From CAYVQE01 sp964633205 (GTDB lineage: Bacteria > Myxococcota > B64-G9), in the NCBI GenBank assembly GCA_964633205.1, contig CAZWFN010000041.1:1-44502 (forward strand): a DNA stretch of 44,502 bases, read 5' to 3'. The notes beneath the pieces are model-generated. The model ran no database searches. It saw only the letters and a program-made list of their open reading frames with translations, and was not told the origin of the DNA. Of this stretch, positions 22,372 through 30,540 are shown in pieces. The first letter of the stretch is position 1; every line of letters begins with the position of its first letter. The translations under genes were made by a program, and so were the position numbers.

Positions 22372-23877
22372 TCAACCCTCATCCAGCAGCTCCAGCACGG
22401 TCAGCACGCCGAAGCCGGTGGCGCCCTTGGGATAGAAGCCGTGGGCTTTGTCGAGAAAGGCCGGACCGGCAACATCCAGGTGGGCCCAGGGCCCCTCGCC
22501 GGTGAACTCCTGGAGGAACAGCGCGGCGCTGATGGCGCCGCCCCAGCGGCTGCCGGTGTTGCGCAGGTCGGCCACCGGACTCTTGAGCTGGCTGCGCAGC
22601 GCCCGTTCCAGCGGCAGGCGCCAGATCTTCTCGCCGGCCCGCCGGGCCGCCGCGGCGATGCGCCCGGCCCAGTCCTCGTCGTTGCAAAACAGCCCGGCGG
22701 TGTAAGGCCCCAGCGCCACCGCGCACGCCCCGGTCAGGGTGGCGAAGTCGATGGTCAGCTCGGTTTTCAGCTCGCGGCTGAAGGCCAGTGCATCGGCCAG
22801 GATGAGGCGGCCTTCGGCATCGGTGTTGTTGATCTCGACCGTCTTGCCGGCCAGCGAGCCGATTACGTCGCCCGGCCGGTAGGCACCACCGCCGGGCATG
22901 TTTTCGCAGGCCGGCACCACGCCGTGCAGCTCCCACGGCAGGCCGCGGGCCGCGGCCGCCTCCATCACCCCGAGCACCGCGGCCGCGCCGGCCATATCGC
23001 ACTTCATGTCCGGCTGCGAAGCCGGCGGTTTGAGCGACAGGCCGCCCGAATCGAAGGTCACCCCTTTGCCGACCAGCGCCAGGCAGCCGCGCCGCTCGCC
23101 CGCTGGCCGGTAGTGCAGGTGGATGAACCGCGGCTCGTTGCGGCTGCCGGCGCCCACGGCGGCCAGCAGGTGCATGCCGCGGCGCTCGATCTCGCGCCGG
23201 CCGAAGACCCGGGCCTTGAGCCGGTGGCGGTTCGCCAGGGCCTTGGCTCGTTCTGCCAGCTGGATCGGGCTCAGCTCGTTGGCCGGGGTGTCGACCAGTT
23301 CGCGGGCCAACTCGACCCCATCGCAATGGGCCGCGGCTGCGGCCAACTCGTCGCGCAAGGCCCGGCTGACCGACGGCTTGCGCCGCAGGCCGTCGCTGGG
23401 CAGCAGCAGGCTGCAGCTTTCCGGTGCGGCTCGGGGTGCCCGATCGCCGGTCTTGCGGCTGTAGCGGTGGGCCCCCAGCCGAACCCCCTCGGCCGTCCAG
23501 CGCACGGCTTGCCGCAGCTCCGCGTCATCCGGCGGCACCACGGCCACGGCCAGGCGCCGCAGTCCGCGATCGCGGGCCCAACTGCCCGCCCGGGCGGCGG
23601 CCGTGCGCAAGCGGTACGCCGGCCCGGCGTCGCGCTCGTCGCCCATCCCCAGCAGCAGCAATCGATCTGCGGCCAGCTCGCCGCAGCCGGTGAAGCTCAG
23701 TGCGCTGCCCGCCTTGGCCTCGAAGCGCTCGGCCCGGGCGGTGCGCTTGATCCGGCCGGACGATGCCCGATCCAGGGCGCGCAGCCAGGGTCGGCCAAAA
23801 TCCAGCTCGGCCACCGGTACGGCCAACAACGGCGTGCGATACCGCGCGATACGGGTCGCGTTCAATTTCAGCTTCAT
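22372..23877 (-). CDS. pepA: Leucyl aminopeptidase (M17 family)
   Basis: The product has 501 residues, typical for the family. It releases N-terminal residues from peptides using two metal ions in a cytoplasmic hexamer. The M17 signatures are clear: VDTPANELSP, GKGVTFDSGGLSLKP, KCDMAGAAAVLGVM, NNTDAEGRLILADAL and the C-terminal block around GAISAALFLQEFTG. The N-terminal half is the usual less conserved domain. The ATG at 23877 (MKLKLNATR) has GGAGGAG six bases upstream and is preferred to the ATG two codons earlier. A weak promoter (TTGATC, 16 bases, TAGCAT) lies upstream. It is divergent from the cyclase gene at 24050. Confidence 0.95.
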   Translation of the reverse strand: MKLKLNATRIARYRTPLLAVPVAELDFGRPWLRALDRASSGRIKRTARAERFEAKAGSALSFTGCGELAADRLLLLGMGDERDAGPAYRLRTAAARAGSWARDRGLRRLAVAVVPPDDAELRQAVRWTAEGVRLGAHRYSRKTGDRAPRAAPESCSLLLPSDGLRRKPSVSRALRDELAAAAAHCDGVELARELVDTPANELSPIQLAERAKALANRHRLKARVFGRREIERRGMHLLAAVGAGSRNEPRFIHLHYRPAGERRGCLALVGKGVTFDSGGLSLKPPASQPDMKCDMAGAAAVLGVMEAAAARGLPWELHGVVPACENMPGGGAYRPGDVIGSLAGKTVEINNTDAEGRLILADALAFSRELKTELTIDFATLTGACAVALGPYTAGLFCNDEDWAGRIAAAARRAGEKIWRLPLERALRSQLKSPVADLRNTGSRWGGAISAALFLQEFTGEGPWAHLDVAGPAFLDKAHGFYPKGATGFGVLTVLELLDEG

Positions 23878-24049
23878 GGCCATCTCCTCCAGCGGGCAAT
23901 CGTCGCCGGGCATGCTACATCACCTGCCACGGCGATCAAACCACCTCTACCGCCCCCAGCTTGACACCCACGGCGGACCGTGGTTGGTTGGCGAGCGGCC
24001 GTGGGGATGGGGATCCGGTTCGGGCGCCGAATTCCGTGAGGTTGTATGG

Positions 24050-25612
24050 ATGCCGCGTATCTCCATCACCGTTCGCTACTCGCTGCTGGTGCTGTTCAGC
24101 ATCCTGGCCACCTCTGGCCTGCTGCTGTGGTTCGTCGTCGATCTGATCACCAGCGAGGTGCGCGCGCAGCTGATCCAGCGCGGTGAGTCGGTGACCCAGC
24201 AGCTGGCCTATGTACTGGCGCCGGTGCTGCTGTCGGAAGATTACGCCAAGGTGCGCGCCGCGCTGAACAAGGTGACCGAGCAGAGCGACGTGTTGGCCGG
24301 CGCCGTGATCGAGGGCGAGCGCGGCCTGGTGGTGGCCACGCAGGACGAGCAGCGCATCGGACAGCCCTACGACGACCCGGCCGTGCCCTGGAAGAGAGCG
24401 GATTGCCAAGGGATGGTCGAGGACCCGGAGCGCGATCGGTTCGTGTTCATGCACGAGGCTTCGTTCTCGGGCACCCGGGTCGGCTGCGTGATCATCCAGC
24501 TCAGCCGCGCCGCGCTGGGCCGCACCCTGGAGACGGCCACCTCGCGGGTGCTGTTCGCCACCCTGCTGATCGCGCTGGTGGTCATCGCCCTGGCCTTCTT
24601 GACCCTGCGCCGCACTTTGCAGCCGCTGGCGGCGGTCATCGACGGCACCCGCCGCATCGCCGAGGGCGACTTCAGCACCCGCATCGAGCCGAGCAGCCGC
24701 GACGAGATCGGCGAGCTGGCCGTAGCCTTCAACGGCATGGCGGCGCGCACCGAGCTGTTCTTCCGCTACCTGGACAAGAGCATCGCCGAACGCCTGGTCG
24801 AGAACGAAGCGTTGGCCCAGCCCGGCGGGCGTTTGAAACAGGTCTCGGTGTTGTTCGGCGACATGCGCGGCTTCACCGAGCTGTCCAACGAGCGCTCGCC
24901 CGGTGAGGTGGTGCACATCCTCAACACCTACTTCGACCTGTTCTTCCAGATCATCCACCACCACCGCGGCGTGGTCGACAAGACCATGGGCGACTCCGTC
25001 ATGGCCTTCTACGAGCCCTTCCGCTCCAGCGACACCAGCAACGCCCGCCGGGCCATCCTGTCGGCCATCGCCATGCGGGCCGTGGTCTGGGGGCTGGAGC
25101 GTTCGCTGGCCGAGGCCGCCGCACAGGGCGTGGCACTGCGGCTGGCTCCCTGCCGCTTCGGCTTCTCGGTGGCCACCGGCCGGTTGATCGTGGGCAACAT
25201 CGGTTCGCAGCGCCACATGGACTACACCGTCTGCGGGCCGGCGGTGAACCTGGCCGCCCGGCTGCAGCAGGACACCGGGCGCGGTGAGATCATCATGGAC
25301 CGTTTCACCGCCATGGATGTCGAGGAGCTGGTCGCGGCCCGCCAGTTGCCCCAGGTGCTGCCCAAGGGCTTCGTCCCCTCGCAGGAGGTGACCCCCTTCC
25401 TGGTCACCGGCCTGGTTGAACAAGAGCGCGCACAACTGTTGCGCCTGCTCGATCGATTGTTCGACCGGCGTTTCTTCCTGCAGCACGTGATCGCCGTCCG
25501 GGTCGACGATCGACCGCTGCCGGTCGAGCAACGCACCGCCTGGGCCGACCGATTGGCCGCGCGCACCCGGGCTATCATCTCCGACCAGGGCTCGCGTTTC
25601 CTGGTGACCTGA
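24050..25612 (+). CDS. Membrane-bound class III nucleotide cyclase with HAMP domain
   Basis: The product has 520 residues from the ATG at 24050. Two transmembrane segments (about 10-30 and 167-187) bracket a periplasmic sensing domain. A HAMP linker follows (about 190-240: RRTLQPLAAVIDGTRRIAEG, then DEIGELAVAFNGMA). The cyclase domain has first metal Asp D271 (LFGDMRGFTE), substrate Lys K311 and second metal Asp D315 (DKTMGDSVMAF), then DYTVCGPAVNLAARLQ with the Asn and Arg used in catalysis. All expected residues are there, so activity is likely. It probably signals through cyclic AMP. A TTGACA lies at 23961-23966 but no good -10 follows, so the promoter is uncertain. Confidence 0.9.
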   Translation: MPRISITVRYSLLVLFSILATSGLLLWFVVDLITSEVRAQLIQRGESVTQQLAYVLAPVLLSEDYAKVRAALNKVTEQSDVLAGAVIEGERGLVVATQDEQRIGQPYDDPAVPWKRADCQGMVEDPERDRFVFMHEASFSGTRVGCVIIQLSRAALGRTLETATSRVLFATLLIALVVIALAFLTLRRTLQPLAAVIDGTRRIAEGDFSTRIEPSSRDEIGELAVAFNGMAARTELFFRYLDKSIAERLVENEALAQPGGRLKQVSVLFGDMRGFTELSNERSPGEVVHILNTYFDLFFQIIHHHRGVVDKTMGDSVMAFYEPFRSSDTSNARRAILSAIAMRAVVWGLERSLAEAAAQGVALRLAPCRFGFSVATGRLIVGNIGSQRHMDYTVCGPAVNLAARLQQDTGRGEIIMDRFTAMDVEELVAARQLPQVLPKGFVPSQEVTPFLVTGLVEQERAQLLRLLDRLFDRRFFLQHVIAVRVDDRPLPVEQRTAWADRLAARTRAIISDQGSRFLVT

Positions 25613-25637
25613 TTCGCGCCAGCGGCTTCGCAACCGG

Positions 25638-26027
25638 TCAGGTCGCCTGGACCAACTCGCGGAGCTGGCGCAGCAGGTGGGCCGGGTCGTCCGCCGTGTC
25701 GAACCAACCGGCGGCGTTTTCTGCCGTGGCCTTCGGTGAGGCGGTTTGTGCCGTGCCCTCGGGCTCGCCGGTCGCGGTCAGCAGCAGCACCGGCACCTGG
25801 TGGTCGCTGGCTTGCTGGCACAGGGATTCGGCCTCGGGCAGCCGCACGTCGACCAACGCGGCCGCCGGCAGGGCCTGCTCGATGCGTTCGATCGCCCGCT
25901 GCGCTGAATCGCAGGTCTCCAACCGATAACCGAAGCCGGCGATCACGATCGCCAGCAGGCGGATACGCTCGTCGGGCTGGTAGGCCAGCAGCAAAGGCGG
26001 CGGTTCGGTCGGGGCGGCGGCCGTCAT
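25638..26027 (-). CDS. Degenerate receiver-domain protein
   Basis: The product has 129 residues from the ATG at 26027. The pattern of a response-regulator receiver is visible: first strand LLLAYQPDE, phospho-acceptor-like D60 in ALVDVRLPEAESL, then PVLLLTATG. The usual acidic pair after the first strand is replaced (YQPDE) and the conserved Lys near the end is not seen (GWFDTADD), so phosphorylation is doubtful. Length and the absence of any output domain make it a stand-alone receiver. It is divergent from, and probably functionally linked to, the histidine-kinase-like gene at 26151. Upstream there is only a weak ribosome site (GGTGG). Confidence 0.6.
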   Translation of the reverse strand: MTAAAPTEPPPLLLAYQPDERIRLLAIVIAGFGYRLETCDSAQRAIERIEQALPAAALVDVRLPEAESLCQQASDHQVPVLLLTATGEPEGTAQTASPKATAENAAGWFDTADDPAHLLRQLRELVQAT

Positions 26028-26110
26028 CGCCACCAAGGCTAGCTCGCTTCGGCCCGGGCCGCAAGATGGAAGGATCTGTGCTGCTTAGTGCCTGGAATCC
26101 AGTCGGTTTC

Positions 26111-26140
26111 TTGACAGGTCGGCCGGCGGCTGCCTATGCT
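26111..26140 (+). promoter_or_regulatory. Strong putative promoter of the histidine-kinase-like gene
   Basis: Consensus TTGACA, 18 bases, TATGCT. Transcription should begin near 26147, just before the ATG at 26151. The upstream in-frame ATG at 26136 lies inside the -10 and is thus excluded for this promoter. No ribosome site precedes 26151, so the message may be leaderless. Confidence 0.55.
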
Positions 26141-26150
26141 CGATGCGTTC

Positions 26151-27305
26151 ATGGCGCGTTCTGTCAAGTCGCTGGTGGTGGGACTGGTGGTCCTGGCGGC
26201 CGGTCTGGCCTGCCTGGTCGGGCTCGGTGTGGGGCTGTGGTGCCTTCTCGACGGCGCGGGTACGCAAGGATTGTTGTTGCGTGGCGGCATCGCGCTGGCG
26301 GCGGTGCTGCTGGCCACCACCCTGCTGGCCTGGATACCCGGTCTTCTGCTCGAGCGACGGCTGGCGGCGCTGCTCGAGATGATCGCGAACCTGCAGGCTG
26401 GCCGCTCGCCGCGGGCGCGTGGCATCGTTGGCCCGGCCGAGCTGGCCGAGCTGGACGACGGGCTGGTCCAGCTGGGCCAAAACCTGGAGCAGCAACACCG
26501 CCAGCGAGAACGGCAGCAGCTCGACGCGGCGCGCCAGCAACGCACCGCGGCCCTGGCCCGGCTGGCCGACGGCGTGGCCCGCGAGGTGCAGAAGCCGCTG
26601 GCCGGCGTGGTCGGCTTCGCCGAGATGGCCCTGCGCCAGCCGGGCGTCGAGGGCCAGCTGCGCAACTACTTGACCCTGATCGATCAGGAGGCCCGGACCG
26701 GGCGCGAAGCCCTGGAGCGGCTGATGCGCTATGCGCGCGACGAGGAGCCGACCACCGAGGCCCTGGACGTCAACCAGCTGCTGGTCGACGCCAGCCGGGC
26801 CCTCATCGCTCCGGCCGACCGCGAGCGCAACCGGCTCAAGCTCAACCTGGCCGAGGATCTGCCGCGGGTCGCTGGCGACGCCAGCCAGCTGATGGAGGTG
26901 CTGACCAGCCTGATCCAGAACGCCCGCGAAGCCATGCTGCCCGACGGCGGCACCATCGAGCTGAGCACCAACGCCGAGTCGAACGGCCAGGCGGTGCTCA
27001 TGGTGCGCGACTCCGGTCGCGGCATTCCGCCGGCCGAGCAAGATCAAGTCTTCACCCCTTACTACAGCACCAAAGGTCGCCAGCGCGGCGCCGGGCTCAG
27101 CCTGGCCATCGCCGAGAGCATCGTACGCCGCCACGGCGGCCGCATCGACTTCTTCTCCAAGCCGGGTACGGGCAGCGTGTTCTTCGTCCACCTGCCGGCG
27201 AGCTCGACCGCCGCACCAGCCCGCGCCGCGCCGCCGGCACCTTCCGCGGACGCTGCCGCCGAGGCGGTCTCCGTCCGGGCGACCGCGCCCGAGAGCGACG
27301 ATTGA
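26151..27305 (+). CDS. Membrane histidine-kinase-like protein lacking the phospho-acceptor histidine
   Basis: The product has 384 residues. Two membrane segments lie at about 8-30 and 43-65 with almost no periplasmic loop. A HAMP-like or coiled region is followed by a DHp helix whose H-box reads GVAREVQKPLAGVVGF instead of AHE-x-x-NPL, so the acceptor His is Arg144 (codon CGC at 26580). The ATP-binding domain is intact: LTSLIQNAREAM (N box), VRDSGRGIP (G1), VFTPYYSTK (F box) and GAGLSLAIAESIV (G2). The C-terminus is an Ala/Pro tail. It may bind ATP and signal by conformation, or act on a separate histidine phosphotransferase. It is divergent from a receiver that is also degenerate. The His-to-Arg change is one base, so an assembly error must be excluded. 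Confidence 0.8.
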   Translation: MARSVKSLVVGLVVLAAGLACLVGLGVGLWCLLDGAGTQGLLLRGGIALAAVLLATTLLAWIPGLLLERRLAALLEMIANLQAGRSPRARGIVGPAELAELDDGLVQLGQNLEQQHRQRERQQLDAARQQRTAALARLADGVAREVQKPLAGVVGFAEMALRQPGVEGQLRNYLTLIDQEARTGREALERLMRYARDEEPTTEALDVNQLLVDASRALIAPADRERNRLKLNLAEDLPRVAGDASQLMEVLTSLIQNAREAMLPDGGTIELSTNAESNGQAVLMVRDSGRGIPPAEQDQVFTPYYSTKGRQRGAGLSLAIAESIVRRHGGRIDFFSKPGTGSVFFVHLPASSTAAPARAAPPAPSADAAAEAVSVRATAPESDD

Positions 27306-27402
27306 TCCCGGAGCGACTTCGGTCCAACCCGCCGCTATTGCTCCCCGCCCGTGATCGGTTCCCATCCGGTCGCTGTCGTCGGTCTGGCCGGCGGCGGAGC
27401 CG

Positions 27403-28506
27403 TCAGCGCTGCATTCGTTTCAGCTCCTCGAGCCGCTGGTACATCTGCAGGCCCTCCTTGGCCCGCAGGTTATCGGGCTCGAGCTTGAGCACCCGCCGGT
27501 AGTAGGGAGCCGCCTGTTCGAGCTCCTCGCGGGCGAAATGCTCCGAGGCGGTGCGCATCCACTCGGCCACCTTGCTGCGCCGCAGCGGGGCCAGCCGCTT
27601 CCAGTAGACCTGTGCTTGCGCATGCTCGGGGTCGTGATCGAGGGCCCGGCGCAATGCGAACAGGGCCTTGACCAGCTTGCCGGCCTTGAGCTGTCTGCGC
27701 GCGCGGCGGTAGGCGGTCTCGGCCGGACCGGCGGTCAGGCCATCCTCTGCCCGTCCGGTGTTGGGCGGCGCCGGCTTTTTGTGTCGGGTCGGCCGCGGCC
27801 AGAGCCGGCGGCGGGGCCGCGGGCGGGCCTGCTCCGGAGCGGGCCCCTCCACCCCGGCTCCGGCCTGGTCGACCGCTGGTTTGCCCGCTTCCACCAGGGT
27901 CTCCAGCTCGCCGGGCGCTCGCCGGCTGCATTCGGTAAGCAGGCGCTCGTGGCGTAGATCGAAGTCCAGGTGATGCTCGCGGGCCAACCAACGGGCCTCG
28001 AGGAAGATCTGGTGGGCCGCCTCGAACTCGCCGTGGGCGAACTGCCGCCGGGCCTCGTTCAACAAACGATCGCGTTCGGCGTGCAGGCGTTCGAGCTCGC
28101 TGCGGATCGGCTGCGCTTCATCGATCACCAGCTGGCGCAGCCCGTCCCCGGCCGGCAGCTGAGCGAGCAGGTCGTCGATATAGCGCAGGGCGCGCGGTAG
28201 ATCCCCTGCCGCCCGCCAGCGCTCGGCTTGCTGCAGCCAACGCTCGACCAGGTGCTCGGTGGCGCGGGTGACCCGCGCCAGCAGCCGTTCGTGCTCGCCG
28301 GCCAGCCCGGCGTCACCCGGCTCGTCGAGCTGCTCCTGGCGCAGCAGGCAGTAGGCGGCCAGGATATCGCCGCGATCGTAGGCCATTCGGCCGCGGTCCA
28401 ACTGCTGGCGCAGTTCGATCCCGGCGCTGGGACAACCGGCGCCCGCCAAGGCCAACCAGGCGCCGGCCGCCAGCAGTGGCCCCAGGAGATGTTGCCGGGT
28501 CCTCAT
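27403..28506 (-). CDS. TPR-type lipoprotein
   Basis: The product has 367 residues with a signal peptide and lipobox LAGAGC. The whole mature region is helical. TPR-like units are clearest near the C-terminus (YRRARRQLKAGKLVKALFAL, YWKRLAPLRRSKVAEWM, YYRRVLKLEPDNLRAKEGLQ), separated by a basic Pro-rich linker at about 225-265. It probably sits at the inner leaflet of the outer membrane and organises protein partners. It is the last of three minus-strand genes (lipoprotein - helicase - this), 50 bases after the helicase stop. The ATG at 28506 has no strong ribosome site. Confidence 0.75.
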   Translation of the reverse strand: MRTRQHLLGPLLAAGAWLALAGAGCPSAGIELRQQLDRGRMAYDRGDILAAYCLLRQEQLDEPGDAGLAGEHERLLARVTRATEHLVERWLQQAERWRAAGDLPRALRYIDDLLAQLPAGDGLRQLVIDEAQPIRSELERLHAERDRLLNEARRQFAHGEFEAAHQIFLEARWLAREHHLDFDLRHERLLTECSRRAPGELETLVEAGKPAVDQAGAGVEGPAPEQARPRPRRRLWPRPTRHKKPAPPNTGRAEDGLTAGPAETAYRRARRQLKAGKLVKALFALRRALDHDPEHAQAQVYWKRLAPLRRSKVAEWMRTASEHFAREELEQAAPYYRRVLKLEPDNLRAKEGLQMYQRLEELKRMQR

Positions 28507-28556
28507 GGCTGCGCAACCTAGCATCGCACACGACGCTGCACAAGAGCCCTGAACGG

Positions 28557-30533
28557 CTACGTCTCGATTTGCCACCGCTCGAACAATGAGTCGCCGGCCA
28601 CCTCGTCCAGAAAGCGCGAGGGTTTGAGCAGGGTGCGGTGCTGGTGCGGCCGGTCCTCCACCTGCCGCGAGAGCAGATAGAGCTGCTGCTGGCAGCGGGT
28701 GACGGCCACGTAGAACAGGCGCCGCTCCTCTTCCAGACCGCCTTGCTCGCGCACCGCGCGCGGATGGGGAAAAGCGCCCTCGTTCAGCGCCAGCACGAAG
28801 ACCACCCGCCACTCCAGGCCCTTGGCCTGGTGCACGCTGCTGAGCGTCAGCAGCGTCTCGGTCTCGCCGGGCTCGAGAACGGTCTCGCTGGCGAAGCTGG
28901 CCAACAGATTGAGCTCGGCCAGCAGCGACCGCGGATCGGCGAAGCGGTCGGCGTAGCCGGCCAATTGGACGATGTCGTCGCGCCGGCTGTCGGCATCGCG
29001 GTAGAGCCCGGGCAGCAGTTCGGCGTAGCCCCCGTCGAGCACCGCCTGGATGGCCAGCCCCGCCTGGTCGCGGGTGGGCTCGCTGGTCAACCGTTGCAGC
29101 AGCCGGCGCACCCGCTGCCAGCCCGGCCGGTTGCGGGCGGCCACGACCTCGGGCTCGAGCGCCAGTGCTGCCCGCAGCGGATCCGTGGAGCGGCTGAGCT
29201 GCTGCCAGATGTGGGCGGCTCCGGCGCGGCCGATGCCCGGCTGCAAGCGCAGCAGGCGCAGCCAGCTGAGTTCCTCGCGTGGATTGAGCACCACGCGCAA
29301 GTGGGCCAGCACGTCTTTGATGTGGGCCTGCTCGAAGAACCGCACCCCGGAGCGCACCCGGTAGGGAATGCCGCGGCGGGTCAGCTCGACCTGGAGCTGC
29401 ATCGAGTGATGGTGGGCGCGGTAGAGCACGGCCATCTCGTCGAGCTCGAGCTCCTCGTCGCTCAACTCCAGCACCCGCTGGGCTACGAAAGCGGCCTCCA
29501 TGTCCCCGTCGCTCACCGGCACCAGCGCCGGTTGCTCTGCACCCGGGCGGGTCGGCCGTAGCGTTTTGGGCACCTGGTCGCGGTTGTGGGCGATGGCGGC
29601 GTTGGCCAGGTCCAGAATCTGGGGGCTGGAGCGGTAGTTGATCTCGAGCTTGTGCAGTTGCATCGCTGGCCAGCGCTCGCCGAAGGTCAGCACGTTGGAT
29701 GGATCGGCGCCGCGGAAGCCGTAGATCGACTGCGCATCGTCGCCGACCACCGTCAGGTTGCCGCGGCCGGCGGCCAGCCGATCGACCAGATCGGCCTGCA
29801 GCGGCGAGGTGTCCTGGTACTCGTCGACCAGGACGTGATCGAACAGCTCGGCCAGCGCGGCACCGTGCGGCTGCTCGGCCAGCAGCTGGTCGAGCAGCCA
29901 CAGCAGGTCGTCGAAGTCGACCGCGTTCATCCGCAGCTTGCGTTCGCGGTAGGCGCGGGCCGTGGCCAGCAGGTCGTCGAGCTTGGCCACCAGGCCCGGT
30001 GAGCGCTCGAGCACGACCTGCTCCAGCGGTGTGATGGTGTTGACCGCCAGCCCGATCAGGCCGAGCAGCACGTTTGGTTGGATGGCCAGCTGGCGGCGCC
30101 GGCGCACGCCGGTGACCGCGGACAGACAATCGCCGAGCAGGTCGCGCGCGTCCTCCTGATCCAGGATGCTGTAGTCCGGGCTCAGCCCGACCGCCGCCGC
30201 CCGCTCGCGCAGCAGCCGGTTGGCCAGATGGTGGAAGGTGCCGCCGGCCACCCGGCGGGCCTCCCCGGCCACCAGATGCTCGACCCGGCTCAGCATCTCG
30301 CGGGCGGCCTTGTTGGTAAAGGTACACAGCACGATGCGATCGGCCGCCACCCCCTGCTCCAACAGGCGGGCCACCCGGTAGGTCAGGGTACGCGTTTTAC
30401 CGCTGCCGGCGCCGGCGATGACGAGCCGGGCCCCGTCGCCGGCCATCACCACCTCGAGCTGCTGTTCGTTCAGATCGGCCTGGTAGTCGATGTGCCCCGC
30501 CGGGGCCGGGGCCTGCAGCTGGTAGGTCCGCAT
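28557..30533 (-). CDS. UvrD/Rep-family DNA helicase (superfamily 1A)
   Basis: The product has 658 residues, a normal length for UvrD/PcrA/Rep. The helicase motifs appear in order: Q motif LNEQQLEVV, Walker A GAGSGKTRTL, Ia TFTNKAAREM, II VDEYQDTSPLQ, III VVGDDAQSIYGFRGAD, IV LEINYRSSPQIL, V VHQAKGLEWRVVFV and VI LFYVAVTRCQQQLYL. It should unwind DNA 3' to 5' with ATP during repair or replication restart. It lies seven bases after an unrelated lipoprotein gene, an unusual operon partner. Which subfamily (UvrD, PcrA or Rep) cannot be decided by eye. Confidence 0.9.
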   Translation of the reverse strand: MRTYQLQAPAPAGHIDYQADLNEQQLEVVMAGDGARLVIAGAGSGKTRTLTYRVARLLEQGVAADRIVLCTFTNKAAREMLSRVEHLVAGEARRVAGGTFHHLANRLLRERAAAVGLSPDYSILDQEDARDLLGDCLSAVTGVRRRRQLAIQPNVLLGLIGLAVNTITPLEQVVLERSPGLVAKLDDLLATARAYRERKLRMNAVDFDDLLWLLDQLLAEQPHGAALAELFDHVLVDEYQDTSPLQADLVDRLAAGRGNLTVVGDDAQSIYGFRGADPSNVLTFGERWPAMQLHKLEINYRSSPQILDLANAAIAHNRDQVPKTLRPTRPGAEQPALVPVSDGDMEAAFVAQRVLELSDEELELDEMAVLYRAHHHSMQLQVELTRRGIPYRVRSGVRFFEQAHIKDVLAHLRVVLNPREELSWLRLLRLQPGIGRAGAAHIWQQLSRSTDPLRAALALEPEVVAARNRPGWQRVRRLLQRLTSEPTRDQAGLAIQAVLDGGYAELLPGLYRDADSRRDDIVQLAGYADRFADPRSLLAELNLLASFASETVLEPGETETLLTLSSVHQAKGLEWRVVFVLALNEGAFPHPRAVREQGGLEEERRLFYVAVTRCQQQLYLLSRQVEDRPHQHRTLLKPSRFLDEVAGDSLFERWQIET

Positions 30534-30540
30534 GGATCGG

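Noticed and set aside
23961..23966. Consensus TTGACA upstream of the HAMP cyclase
   Set aside because: No acceptable -10 at 16-18 bases; not listed as a promoter.
27403..30327. 974-codon minus-strand frame covering the TPR lipoprotein and most of uvrD
   Set aside because: Only its last 367 codons (from 28506) have a signal peptide and TPRs; the upstream part is an out-of-frame shadow of the helicase.
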